DNA of 64,000 nt from contig WPIO01000006.1 of assembly GCA_009760855.2 (NCBI GenBank), positions 12,510,001 through 12,574,000 on the forward strand. The letters run 5' to 3'. The position numbers were made by a program, and so were the translations under genes. Positions 42,581 to 63,850 of the stretch are shown here, in pieces. This DNA is from Cristatella mucedo. Taxonomy: Eukaryota; Bryozoa; Phylactolaemata; Cristatellidae. Numbering within the stretch: the stretch's first letter is position 1; the number at the start of each line of letters is the position of its first letter. The notes under the pieces are model-generated. The model saw only the letters and a list, made by a program, of their open reading frames with translations, was not told the origin of the DNA and made no database searches.

Positions 42581-43714
42581 CTGCCTCTCCGATCGGCAAC
42601 GATACCCAAGGAACACCAGTTAGATGTGTCGCTTCCGACAGGGGCAGCGACTTGCGGGATGTTTGCACAAGCGATTTATTCGGTCGCAGCCTACCTCTCG
42701 CGCCTTAATCTTGCCCAGTCGCCACGACAATGCAGCGTTCGCCTTCCCCTCCCAAGCTATAACCTCGAGCGCGTCGCGGCTCGTTCACCACAGCCTCCTC
42801 GCATCCTCCCTCCGGGCATTTTCCCCGCAGTCAGAGGTGCCGGTAGTCTCGCACCTGAAGGCACGCCGCCTCAAGTCGAGGGCCTCAAGTCGGACACACA
42901 AGTTTCGGGCTTCTGCTCGCTACTGCCAGCGAAGCAGATAGGCCGGAATGCAAGAGACGATCGGCTGCTGTTGGTCTGCGGGTTGCTCGAACGACACTGG
43001 CCCGGATGCTTCTCATTCGAGGTCATTCTCAGGAGCGATTAAAGAGAGAAGCTCTCAGCTCAGAGCGAGCCGTCGATCGCTGCTGTTGTTCTGCTCTTCG
43101 CGAAGGTAGCCCCCATTTCCTGCAAACGACGCATCAGAGAAAGTACCATCCATCCGGAATCGCGCCGGCGGCAGGACTTTTCTTCGCCGGCTCTTCGTCG
43201 ACGCGATCGAGAGGTCCGCATCGCCTTTCAGCAGAGTGAACGGCCAACTGCCTGAAGCGTGCTGCTTCGGTGACGTCAACAGGGCGCCGCACGGTCACCT
43301 GCTGACGAGGCCGCGCTTGGAGCATCCGCGGTCGACTGATGAGAGTCGCTCTTCTTTGTAGAACGAATTTACTTTCCCACTTATTGCGAGCTAATCTTTA
43401 TTGATTTATCCGCGTAGTCGCGTGCTGTAAAAACGCACCTGCAATTCATCGGCGAGAGCCTAATGAGGTGCTTTCCCCGAAGCGGACGAAGTTGATGCGA
43501 GAGGGCGTGTGCTTAAGCAAGGGCGGTACGGAGGTGCTTCAATCCGACAATAACTTTGTTGGCTAATAATTAGCTTTCTATAAGTTTGTACTTTGTAGAC
43601 GTCTACCTCCATTTCAGTCACAACTTGGAGCAAGCGCTTCTGAGTGCTGGCTGAGAATTGTTCGACAGCAAAGGAAAAACGAGCGGCTTGTTAGAGGCCT
43701 TCCTTCTCGGGACT
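42581..43714. other. Intergenic sequence, GC-rich, no gene assigned
   Basis: Open stretches on both strands (42626-43042 plus, 43055-43279 minus) have no recognised family. It may hold distal promoter sequence for SSR1. Confidence 0.35.
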
Positions 43715-44058
43715 GTGAAGCTGATGTGGTCGTCTAACGAGAGGTCACTTTGAAACATGACACCTAGATTTCGAGCTGATTCAACAGGAGATATGCTGGC
43801 AGGGCCAATTTTGAGCGTCAGCCTTTCCAATTTGTGAATCCCACTGGGTTTGCCCATAACTAGCAAGTTAGTTTATCATCGTTTAGTTTTAGAAAATTTG
43901 CTGCCATCCATGTGCGGATGTCATAGGTACATGCAGCAAGTGAGTTGAGAGAATTTGAGGTCCTCGAAGGCTGGGAGGGATCAAAGCAAAGGTACAACTG
44001 AGTGTCATCCGCATAGAAGTGAAAGCCTAGATTGTGCTTGGCAATCACATCGGCAAAA
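43715..44058 (-). mobile_element. LINE-A internal fragment
   Basis: Minus strand encodes [20 protein letters not shown] and LVMGKPSGIHKLERLTLKIG, a piece of the RT active-site region without either end. Confidence 0.85.
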
Positions 44059-44756
44059 GGGAGCTAGCGCAAGCAAAAAGGCCCAGAGGAGAAGGAACAG
44101 AAGATGCCGGAAACAGCGCTCAGCGGGAATGCGCGAGCGAGAGCTCGACATTGACTCACGCAAAGCTGCGAAGCAAATCCGACGGTGCGCCGACGATAGG
44201 CGGAGCGAGCGAGTCAACGTCGGCCGCTGAATGAAACGGCGGTCTGCGGAGTCGGTTAACCGTTCAGGCTGCGATATGGGAAAGAGAACCCCCCTTTACA
44301 CAAGCCTGTGGGTTCACACTGTCGCTAAAGAGGATTCCACCGGTAGACCAGCGCTATAGTTCGCCGAGCTGCCACGCGTCCTGAGCAGCCGCGGTCGGGC
44401 AACGGACGAGCAAGCCAACCCGCGATAACCGGAAGAGCCTTCTGCTGCACGGTGGCTCGATAAGTGCAGGGTCAGCAAAAACAAAAGTAGCAAAATACCC
44501 ACTTAGACTTCGGGCAATCTTCTCACGATTCCAGAGCCCAAGTCAGACGCCGTTCAGTCGACGTTTCGTGCAACTAGTCCAAGGACGAGTAAGCCCTCTT
44601 TTATCGGCGGAAGTTGACCTCCCGTGACCTGTGCCACGAAGCCGGCCACCTCGTTTCCAACGTATACAGTGTACGTCACCGCTGGCATAGCATCGCCGGC
44701 TCTATCGTCTTCCATCTTCTTTGCGGTGGTGAGCGTCGACGTCGCACGACCTGAGG

Positions 44757-54771
<10,015 letters not shown>

Positions 54772-55908
54772 CGGAGCGCTCGGCGGCAGCGCAGGCCGAG
54801 CCGAGAAGCGTTACAGTAGCTGGAGCCAAAGCGAGCGTGCACGCGAAATCGTGCACTGCTGTTCGTTTCCGAATGGCCGCTCTTTTTCATCGTCGGGCCT
54901 CGCGGGAGACTCGACCACCTAGCATCTGGCCGCGAGCGCACTCGCTCTGCCCGTGTAGGGAGCACCGTAGGCATCATTCCCATTCGAGAAAGCTCGTGCT
55001 TGTCTGTTTAACTCCCCTCCCCCTTTTTTGTAAGATTCGTGCCGTGTGCGCGGCGTCGCTTGCTGTGGCCGGCCGAGCTGCCCGCCAGTTGAGTTGCCAG
55101 TTGAGTGCGGGGAGCTGGGCCGCACCAGCCCCGGGGTTCCCAGTAGCTAGTGGTGTCCCGGGGCTTGCCTTGCCTGCTGGTGCAGGAAGTTGATTTTTGT
55201 AACTAGCTGGCGAGTGCAGTGCAGCACTTAATTGCTACTAGCTAGCACGAGCTGAGGGCTAGATGCAAAAGGGGGGTTGCATTGTACCTGTCAGTGCAGT
55301 GTGCAGCGTGACTGATTTGCCGATGTTGCCATCAGAATGAGTCAAGTAAAATGCATCGAAAATCGATGACTCGTTTTTATATGCACGTCTTGGTGAATTA
55401 CAGAATTGGGCAGAAAGTACAGGCTCGCTCAAAGGTTAGCAAAAGTATCGACAACTACTTATCACGATACTGCCCATTCATTCATAGGGCATGACGTTAA
55501 TATCTGTATTACTTTCACGTTATCGAGCACCTTCGGTGACTATCCAGTTGCTAACCGAGTTCACTGAATGATATTCAGACTTCTCGTATATTTGCCACCT
55601 GTTCCTGCATGGCTTTATTGCAGTGCTTCACAAGTTGTACGCCGAGCTTCTGCTCGTCCGGTGTGGCAGGCCTGAGTGACAGGCATTGAAGCTGGTTGTC
55701 ATTCTGCAGCCTACCGATGCACCTACAACACAAGCAGCAAGCAGTCCTATAGATCCTGTGCTAAGCTTTCTCATAAGGGAAGGGAAAGGGACGAACAAAC
55801 AATACCTCGGAGGTTTGTAGTTATCTCGTTCAGAATGGTCAATAGCCTTCGCCCTTATCAATCAAGTATCAAGTGCTGAATATCCGTATCAAGTGCTGAA
55901 CAAAAAAT
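54772..55908 (+). other. Probable SSR1 3' UTR and downstream sequence
   Basis: GC-rich until about 55.2 kb, then AT-richer. No canonical AATAAA was found near the stop. No gene recognised. Confidence 0.4.
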
Positions 55909-55943
55909 CCATGCACCCTGCTCTAGTTGAGCAGGGTGCATGG
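55909..55943. repeat. Perfect inverted repeat, 15-bp arms, 5-nt loop
   Basis: CCATGCACCCTGCTC and GAGCAGGGTGCATGG flank TAGTT. Just upstream, TATCAAGTGCTGAA occurs twice (55866-55900). Confidence 0.93.
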
Positions 55944-57544
55944 GCTCCAGCAGTTTGATTGTGCCCAATAGTGAAATAAGTTTTAGTAGCTTGCTGCCTC
56001 CAGGATTTTCTTGTAACTGCGATAGTTTTCCGTTAATAGTAAGTGTCTACCCCTAATACACAAGTTATTGCTGATAAGTTCGTGGCAGGACGACACACTT
56101 GCGAACTAATAGTTATTGCCTCACATGTTGAACTGCACTTGGATCTGGGTTCCTACTTATTCCGTTTAAAGATCCAATGGCAGACATGAGATGCTTCCGA
56201 TCATTTTGATACTGCCAAGTACAATCCACACCGTGCTTGGTGCCCCTGATGGAAAATTATCCTTGAATAAAACATACATCATCCCACCACCTCCACGATG
56301 CTTCCTCGTCCTTGGGAACAAATAGCTTACTATACTTTCTCCTTTTGAATCCGTATTCGCATGAATATATAAAAATATAGATATATACAAAAATCATGTG
56401 TATATATCCCTAAGAGAACTACAATCAGTTAATACAATATTTGCTCCACTCAGCTCAGGCTGGCTCAAGCAGGACATTTATGGACGAAAGCAGGTCTCCA
56501 GCATGTGTGCATATCTGCTTGTCTGAAGGAATACATGCTTGGAAGAGGACTGCAGTAGACGCTACGTGGGCGACATATCAGCAGCGAGGTGAGAAATAGC
56601 CCAGTAACTCTATCCTTATATCTGGGCTTGGTTGTCCAACCGAGAGCTAACACACGAAGAAAGTCTGCTGCTAGACTAATTCCACACAGACATATCCAAG
56701 CCGGAGCATTGAGCTGCCTAATGGTTCCTGTCCAAGCTAGGCACTACAGTTACCTTACAGTCGCACTATCAGCAGAAGACGCTTCTAGAGGAAACGAATG
56801 TCTGCAGACATATTCACCGTGTACTCTTGATACTTTCCTGATCGACTACAGCAGTTGGTTTCAGACAAGACAGCTCGTTGATAATACTGGGAGTGTGGGC
56901 CGTTTAAAAGCAATCTTCTGCGTAGTTGATCTTCTTTTTGGCCCTCTGCATCGCGAGTAGAGTGCACAGGATGTGATTTGTGTGTTGTTCGCCAATGGCG
57001 GGCTGGCTGACTACGCCCGAAACGTCAATAAGAAAGGCAAGAGCACAGAGTGGTTAGGACGTCGACCGCGGATTGTCGCCATAGCTGCTCGATTTCGAGG
57101 CCGGCAGGCCGCCTAGCAGCTAATCGCGGTCAGTGTCAGTGCAGATCGGGTGTGGTTGGGGCCTCTTCCGGGCCTTCGAGCCCCAGCACCACTCATAGCA
57201 CCCGGCATAGCAGGCAAGTACCATCTCGAGCGATCTCTTACAAGCACTACTGGAGAGAGCACTACGACCAGGAGCTCAGCCGTAGAAGGTAAAGTAAGTG
57301 TTCCGAAAGTTCCCCAATCGGGCTATTTTCAGAAACCTCTCGGACGTCTCCTTCTAATTGTCGGGAAAGTCTTCGTGCGAGCGAGTCTTGTCTAGACGAG
57401 CCGGCAAGATGCTAGCTAGCTCCTACTTCAGCGATCAGTGCGAAAATTGCTGTAGTTCCACGTGTTCCGCTGTTGAAGCGGGAGCAGTAGACCAGCCTTC
57501 CCACACAGCGTTCTCAACTCTTGGGACGAACCCGACGAAAAGAT
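55944..57544. other. Intergenic sequence, no gene recognised
   Basis: Unique-looking. A tRNA-like segment at 57045-57120 (GTGGTTAGGACG; GCTCGATTTCGAGGC) may be another SINE head, but only one copy is in view. Confidence 0.35.
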
Positions 57545-57890
57545 TCCACGTCTAGGACCTGCACATAAACAGCTCCTCTCGCCAACCGTCTTTCAGCGAA
57601 AGAACGAAACAGCTACAGTTCTGTCCGTAGAGGACCGGAGTGCACGAGTAGGTTGAAGCTGATACAGCATTCAGCTAGGTACGAATGGTCATGCTTCGTT
57701 TACAGCATACGTAAAGTGACTAGAAAGAGATGTAGTACTTAGAAGGCCCTATACAGATGTATTGCTACTACTATTATTGTCATTAGGAAATGGCAGGCGT
57801 AGTGGGGCATGGTTAAGAAGTTTGCCCTGAATCCTTTGATCAACTGGAGCATCACCCATCAGCTCATTTATAAGTGGAGACACGTGGCTT
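57545..57890 (-). mobile_element. LINE-B fragment interrupted by a LINE-A tail
   Basis: 57545-57690 and 57795-57890 match successive parts of the LINE-B RT C-terminal region seen at 5140-5370. Between them lies a plus-strand LINE-A hairpin and ATT tail (57700-57780). Confidence 0.6.
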
Positions 57891-58334
57891 AACGTGTACG
57901 CACGAGAGGATTTTATCACGCCCGGCATAGAAGGCTGAACAATTTACTGCAGCCTCGCAGCCAACTTTCGTGAAGCATTTCGGCAGAGCGCAGTAGCATA
58001 CCTCACCAGAGTTCCGACTGCTATATCCGGCAGAAGCCGATCCTACAACGCATAACCAGGTCAACTTTACCGGCGATCGTCAGTAAGTATGTGCGGCACA
58101 TAAGCGCTCCCTTCTCCCTAGTGCGTCCCAGTTGCCTGCTGTAACCGGATGCGTTCGCATCGAGATGACAAACACCCGAGACGCTGCAGTCACGACTCTG
58201 CTAATAAGAGGGACAATACAGTGCATGTCGCCCCTCAATGCTAGCAGGTATGCCACCTGCCAGCAATTTAAGAAGAGTGGATCAAATGCCTCAGAACTAA
58301 ACAACATTGATAAACGGTGTATTCCTGATTATTT

Positions 58335-58425
58335 CTGGTAATTGTAAGACTAAAGAGATTTAAATTTCGCATAAAGTGAACTAAATCTCTGTGTGGGCAC
58401 TTTACACGTGCTAGAAAGAAAGCCT
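58335..58425 (-). mobile_element. LINE-A tail remnant
   Basis: CTAAATCTCTGTGTGGGCAC and TTTACACGTGCTAGAAAG correspond to a decayed reverse-orientation LINE-A hairpin region. Confidence 0.45.
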
Positions 58426-59613
58426 GTCCATCGGTTAGTCCTAGCAAGCATAATTTCAGACCAAACAAATTTCTGAACACACTAGGACAATTCGCCCAGC
58501 CGGTGTTGTGTGCACCTGCTGCTTCTGCTATTGCACTTACTGCAACAGCATCGGCCACTAACGTATGCCCCACCTGCAGCAGGTGGTTGACCAATTGACA
58601 CGGTGCAGCCTTTGATGTAAGCATGTGGCCCACCACAGATACACTCCCTTATCTGTGGTGAGTCAGCCAGCTCGTATATGTACCTGCTGCGGGAATAAAG
58701 ATCGAGTCTCGTTTACCGCTCACGTTTGCCTGCTTGTGTCTCCGTGAGGATCCACTAGACCATCTACTGCCGCAGACTCTGTCACACAACACCGGAGCAA
58801 AGGCTGAAGGACCGCGCAGGTTAGTTCTTGAGAGACATCTCTTGAGAGTTCCTGGTGCTAGAGAAATCCGCCTAACTGCTCAGCTAACATCGAACTTAGG
58901 CGGTGGGGTAGCCCACTCACGACACACTGCCGAAATGAGCAATCGGTCTAATCTGAAAGCCAGTGCCGATGGCTATGCATCATGCGGCACCACACCCAGT
59001 GTCTCCAACAGCGATGTGCTGGTGGGTAGTGATTTTCTGGACAGTCCAAAATAAATAAATAATCCTCTGATATCCCGATCAGATTTCAAAATGAAGTTGC
59101 TCATATCCCACGGGATGCAGTCTGGATTGAACATAATCGAAGCAAGTCCTCGGGTCTCTTCCACGGGATTTCACTAAAGGAATCGAATTTGTCAAGCAGA
59201 TCTCAAAGCTCAGACGAACAGAAGAAATCCCGCGGCTACTCGTAAGGGTTGACTGCTCAAGTCGGGCAGTGCTAGAAGTAGAAGCGGCTCATTTCGAACC
59301 AGCCGTAGCCACCGCTCGCCGGCGGACTGGTGAAAGCATCTGCTCTAAGTGGCATGTAGCCGCCTTCCGGGCTTGGTGCCCGAGCCAACGACAGCGCTCG
59401 CCACCCTCTGAATGGGAGGGGTCCAGCATTGCGAGAAGTGCACACTCGCATCCCTGGAGTGGCATCCGGCTATGGTATGGCTGTCCTGCACTGCACATCC
59501 AAAGCTTTTCAGGGCGACCATGTGTGGAAACCAAGGAAGTGAACCCAACGACAGGTCATTCATTACAGAAACGGATGTATCATTTGTTTTTGAATCAAAT
59601 GTATCGTACGAGA
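58426..59613. other. Intergenic sequence, no gene recognised
   Basis: Downstream of the SPATA22-like stop. Open stretches on both strands up to 122 codons; none resembles the missing SPATA22 C-terminus. Confidence 0.35.
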
Positions 59614-59759
59614 TCAGCTATTTAAGTTAAGCTTTTTCAACAGGTTAATAACGTGCCGTACCATGGTGTAAAAAACGCACGTCACGCTGCTTCTTGCTCC
59701 CTTGATTGCAAACTCTTGTGTCGTGCCGCTGGTGGTCCTCACAGCTTTTTGTAGTTTGC
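59614..59759 (-). CDS. SPATA22-like terminal exon
   Basis: Acceptor gttatttttcag, phase fits the previous exon. Core SVTCVFYTMVRHVINLL; TGA at 59614-59616. Confidence 0.55.
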
Positions 59760-60166
59760 CTGAAAAATAACAAACGAAGTCGGAGCGCCATGGCAGCCGT
59801 TCGGGGATGAGCAGAACCGACCAAGCCAAAGATACGGGCCCAAAAGGGCTATGGCTCTCTCTGCTGCAGCGGCAGCCAGCTATGGTCAAGGTCAACAGGT
59901 TTTTTTTCTAACTTACTGACTTGCTACCACTTTCTCTTTTTCTTTCCCTTCTCTCTCCCCATCTCTCTTTTTCTGTATCTGTGTATCACCCTTCCCCTCG
60001 TCTCTCTACTCTTGTTCTCTCTCCTCTGTCTTGCCTCCCTCTCTCACTCTCGTCCCTGTCTCTACCACTCTCGTCCCTGTCCCTTTCACTCTGTTCTTTG
60101 TCTGCCTTACCAAGTCTGCATGTCTCAGTCTGTCTCTGTCTTGTTGTATATCTATCAGTTCCCCAA

Positions 60167-60198
<32 letters not shown>

Positions 60199-60546
60199 CA
60201 CTCTCTTTCTCGCTCCCTTTCTCTGTGTGTGCGTGTGTGTCTCTCTCTTTCTCTGTGTCTGTGTCTGTGTCTGTCTCTGTCTCTCTCTCCCCTTCTCGAT
60301 ATCTGCTTCCTAGCACGACCCGTGAAGCAGAGTCGGATCCTCCTGCAGGACCGACGAGACTGAGCTGCAGTACGTCAGCAACAATGCAACAATGGCGGCC
60401 TTACCGAAAATCTCGAATATCAGTTCCAGCCGTCCTTGGTACACTCCCCAGAGCTGCATGCTCTCGACGGTGCAGGTCAGCACTTGCAGTCCGCGATCCT
60501 CGGGCTTCTGTGTCACCGACTTCTGTGCCCCGGCCTTTCCTTTCCA
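59614..60546 (-). CDS. SPATA22-like meiotic protein, last two exons
   Basis: Join of 60546-60405 and 59759-59614, in matching phase (1). The first exon ends LQVLTCTVESMQLWGVYQGR LELIFEIF; the second reads GKLQKAVRTTSGTTQEFAIK GARSSVTCVFYTMVRHVINL L then KKLNLNS and TGA. Recalled family pattern: vertebrate SPATA22 has a C-terminal block with ESM..W......LLFE, then L..AV..., F..., and CVFY......L..LI. SPATA22 works with MEIOB on RPA-coated single-stranded DNA in meiotic recombination. The vertebrate protein continues about 50 residues beyond this point, so the stop is early unless a splice at ATG|gtacgg (about 59660) leads to another exon. Upstream exons are not resolved and may be beyond 60.6 kb. 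The family call rests on short motif matches. Confidence 0.55.
59930..60300. repeat. Pyrimidine-rich (TC/TCTG) low-complexity tract
   Basis: Degenerate TC, CCCT and TG words in the intron of the SPATA22-like gene; purer (TC)n at 60172-60200. Confidence 0.9.
60405..60546 (-). CDS. SPATA22-like penultimate exon
   Basis: Acceptor aatgtttcttag, donor TTCG|gtaagg. Reads WKGKAGAQKSVTQKPEDRGL then QVLTCTVESMQLWGVYQGRL ELIFEIF. Phase 0 entry and phase 1 exit. Confidence 0.6.
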
Positions 60547-61420
60547 CTAAGAAACATTGAGCACAAGCGACCATCAGCTCGCTAACGTCGTCGTCTTGCA
60601 GCAGCTAGTGGCGAATTCGCGAGCGAGCCATTGCAAGCAGGAATGCCGGGAAGCGGAAGAGCCGAAAAACAGGACAGCCAGAAAGCAGACGACAGCGAGA
60701 GGCTGCAGCTGGCACCATGTCGATGGGCTTGCTGGTTGACCGCCGCTCAGAGATGGATGCCGGAAGAGAAAACCACGGCAGCGGCGGCAGAGCATCTTGG
60801 GTATGAGGGCGCACAGCCGGCGCAAACGCGATACGATAATGACACGACATTTTGCTGCTGGGCGAGCAAAACAGGTCGGTTGAAAGCGGATAGCCACACG
60901 CACAGTGTGAGTGGTCGTCTGCCGTGGCCAACCACTTGAAGCATTCACTGGCCTCTGAGTCTGGCCCGAGCGATGCATGTCAGAGTCGCCTGAGCGGCCG
61001 CCAAACCTCGGCTCTCCGCCTGCCGCCTTGTTCTGGCTGCTGCTAGTCGGATGAATTCTCGTGATAGAGCTTGAAAACAAAAAAAGGTCGATTAGCAGAG
61101 GCTGACAGCGAGTACTATATCAGGAGTACTACTGCAAGCCTAACGTACTCGTATACTTCAACACAACAAAACACCCAAGAATCACCTAGCCTTGTTTAAA
61201 AGAGCTAAATAGTTCAAATTGACCTGTCTAGGTGTTCTAATGACAAAACAAAATTAATTTTTTGAGAATCAACATGCATTATTCGAGACGCATAGTCTGC
61301 TACAAGATCCAAACTGTATACAGTCACTAGTACCCTCAGGAATATTCGGCGATTGATGTTTAAAGTAACAAACGCAAGGGAATAGACACATATACTTGTA
61401 TAAACAGGTATTTACTCGTA
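60547..61420. other. Possible upstream part of the SPATA22-like gene, unresolved
   Basis: GC-rich 60.57-61.08 kb with a long minus-strand open frame (60574-61080) rich in Ser and Arg. SPATA22 proteins have disordered N-terminal halves, so an exon here is possible, but no convincing splice pair was found. Confidence 0.25.
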
Positions 61421-61423
61421 GAT

Positions 61424-61443
61424 ATGTGTGTGTGTGTGTTTGT

Positions 61444-61486
<43 letters not shown>
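61424..61486. repeat. (TG)n directly followed by (CA)n, palindromic
   Basis: TG tract to 61445, then CA tract from 61446, then ATATATGTATATACATATA. The two tracts are complementary and meet head to head. Confidence 0.95.
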
Positions 61487-61491
<5 letters not shown>

Positions 61492-61564
61492 GTATATACA
61501 TATAAATATATCCATGCATGTACATACATTAGCTGTTCCATTCCTCCACTTAAAGACCATTGGC

Positions 61565-61893
61565 AACAGAAGCTTAAGCTCTGCAGGTCCTAGAATGTGA
61601 AACTTGCTTCCACAATTCTTACGCAACGACAACTACTCTCCTGCTGCCGACTATGGCTCATGCTTTTCAGCGGTCATGAGCTGCTCTTCTATGCTACTCA
61701 CTACCTCAACTGCTCTCATGACTCTGCTATGCTTCTCACTTTCTCTTTGATGTGTGAGATGAAGTCTGTTGGCTACCGAATTCGTACCGAAAGCCGCTTA
61801 GGCTGCGAGTGCGCTATACAAAACTCTCCTGCGTAACACTCACATAGTCTTTATGGCTTGGTGGAGTTACAGAAGGAGATACATTACATTACT
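61565..61893 (+). mobile_element. LINE-B 3' end
   Basis: AGCTCTGCAGGTCCTAGAAT through CGAAAGCCGCTTAGGCTGCG and GAGATACATTACATTACTGC. Slightly more diverged than the 42236 copy. Confidence 0.85.
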
Positions 61894-62370
61894 GCAAATC
61901 GTGCTACTACCACTTTGGCCACACTTGCCACATCCCTTTCACTTAAGAGTTTTTGAGATAATCTGCCACAATTGGGAGGCCACTATTAGGCAAGAATGAA
62001 GTCAAATGAAGGCACTAGCTCTCTACTGTACTATTTCCAGCTTGAAAGATGTAATCTTGGTTTAATCTTATGCTTGGCATCCATATGCTCCTCAGACATT
62101 GCTAGGCTTGCCCACTTATCAAGTACCAAAGGTGAGCAACAGAGCTTCGATAATAATTCTGCGCCCGAGAAACTTTTTCATGCATGCACAGACGCCAGCA
62201 GGATTAAGCAAAGGAGACGAAACGCAACCTTTGCCAAGGCAGCCAATACTAGGAAAGCGAAGGGCCATATATGCCAGCCAAGCTGCTCAACTTATATAAC
62301 TTTGATAAGGTCCACCGGGACCACTGGGCCTGCTCGACCTGTGCATGCCACTTATTATAGCTTTTATATT
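61894..62370. other. Sequence with no feature seen
   Basis: A plus-strand open frame (61996-62445, 149 codons) has no recognisable family and runs into the TA repeat. Confidence 0.35.
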
Positions 62371-62371
62371 A

Positions 62372-62446
62372 TCAGTGATATATATATATATACATATTAT
62401 AAGTATATATATATATATTATAAGTATATATATATATATATATAAG
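62372..62446. repeat. (TA)n-rich tract
   Basis: TATATATA words broken by ACATATTATAAG-type spacers, partly tandem. Confidence 0.95.
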
Positions 62447-62864
62447 TGATGCTCCATATTGTATCATAGTATAAGTGATGCTCCATATTGCCGATAACCG
62501 AGCACGTACCGACGATAACCGAGCACGTAAAGACCTACGTTTGAGTGCCACCACTTCATCACGTTACCGCTTCTCGTCACTTGATTCCACACGGCCGCCC
62601 CCTCCCACCACTGCAATCAGGACTTATCTATTTCTCTCAGCTTTCCTTCGCCCCAGCGAACACATATTTTACTATTTCGGTGTGCTTTGCACGCCGACCT
62701 GTGCACGATTTAGTGCATGCTATTAGCCAGAGGCCTTGCAAACCGGTGGCCATGAATGTGTCATCATGCTTGCTCTAGTAAACAGGAAAAAAGTACAATG
62801 CTTTCTTTTGCTTGGTTGATACCGTGCATGACATCAACCCCCTGCGTACTGGTTCTCTCGAAGC

Positions 62865-62930
62865 GAGTTTTTAAGCCCCGTATAAAAAACTAAGTTCTGC
62901 TAGGTTGCTATACAAACGACCTGTTACTAT
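62865..62930 (+). mobile_element. SINE-A tail remnant
   Basis: TTTAAGCCCCGTATAAAAAA CTAAGTTCTG and GGTTGCTATACAAACGAC match the 3' part of SINE-A. Confidence 0.45.
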
Positions 62931-62975
62931 CAGTGGTAGAGCCAATGGGGGGGGGGCAAATGCCCCCCCCCCTAC
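62931..62975. repeat. Possible hAT-type end with G/C hairpin
   Basis: CAGTGGTAGAGCCAATGG leads into G10-C-AAAT-G-C10, a perfect 11-bp hairpin. hAT transposons often begin with CAGTGG followed by G runs. No matching opposite end was found. Confidence 0.35.
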
Positions 62976-63339
62976 AAGGTGGCAGCGACCTGGGCCTCGC
63001 CAATTTCTACGCCCCACGACCATAGGAAGAAATTATGCTTTAATTCCACTTAATGAGTAACTGCTGAGTTTTTGTTGAAGGAAAACTTCAATTTTACGCA
63101 ATAATTTTTCGTGCATTGTAAGTCTGGAGACGGCGTACTTACAAGAGAATATTTTGCGTCTTTCCCCTAGGTGAAAACTTTACTGGTCTTACGCCCCTAG
63201 ATGAAAATCCTTGCCCCTACCGCAGGTTGCCATTATTATTACATGCACAGCAAAATATTGGTTGTCCAGAAAATTCTTAGTGAGGCAAGTTTGTTCGAAG
63301 CGAATACCAGGGGCTCTCGCGAGGTAAAAAAAATACTAG

Positions 63340-63498
63340 CTGATTTAACAGCCTCTTTTTGTATAGCGACAGAAGAGCCTTTACGGCTATCACCACCGCT
63401 TGCAGTGGCGATAAAGGATCGCTCACCACAGGATTCTAACCCACGACCTCGGGGCCGAGTTCGTGAAAAGCAACCGCCTTACCTAGTGAGCCATTTAG
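63340..63498 (-). mobile_element. SINE-B copy, well preserved
   Basis: Starts ACTAGCTGATTTAACAGCCT, includes CACCACCGCTTGCAGTGGCG, and ends CCTTACCTAGTGAGCC. Nearly the same as 47526-47695 with a small insertion by the B box. Confidence 0.87.
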
Positions 63499-63667
63499 AG
63501 GCTGTCCAAGAAAATGAGCGATTTTGACCCAAAACAAGCGGCAAGGCAAACGGTCTCGAGCTTGTGTCCCCCCCCTTCCGAACCGAAGCTATCAGCAGGC
63601 ACGGAGGACTAGTTGAAACTCTGTCGGAAGCCTCTCGAAGCTGAGCGCCAACAAGCCAAGATCCATC

Positions 63668-63719
63668 TGTCGTTCCACCTCTGTCGCAAGAGCCAGGTTG
63701 CGACAGAGGTGGAACGACA
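63668..63719. repeat. Perfect inverted repeat, 22-bp arms, 8-nt loop
   Basis: Arms at 63668-63689 and 63698-63719 (left begins TGTCGTTCCACCTCTGTCGC) are exact reverse complements around GAGCCAGG. It sits a few bases before the SINE-A at 63728. Confidence 0.95.
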
Positions 63720-63727
63720 CATATATG

Positions 63728-63850
63728 TGGAAATTATGTGTATAGCGCCCTAAGAGAACTATCCTACCTGCACACATGTCGCAGGGCTGGAGCCCACGAC
63801 CTCGGTCGTCAAAGGCGGGCACACTAACCGCTGGGCCAAACCAGGGCGGC
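63728..63850 (-). mobile_element. SINE-A copy
   Basis: Reverse complement: TGTGTATAGCGCCCTAAGAG, GGAGCCCACGACCTCGGTC, GCTGGGCCAAACCAGGG. The middle of the tail hairpin is shortened. Confidence 0.75.

Noticed and set aside
42626-43042. 138-codon frame as a gene between SQOR and SSR1
   Set aside because: No family resemblance, no splice support, and overlapping open frames on both strands.
60605-60939. Independent gene on the plus strand near 60.6-60.9 kb
   Set aside because: The frame has no family resemblance and overlaps an equally open minus frame in GC-rich DNA.
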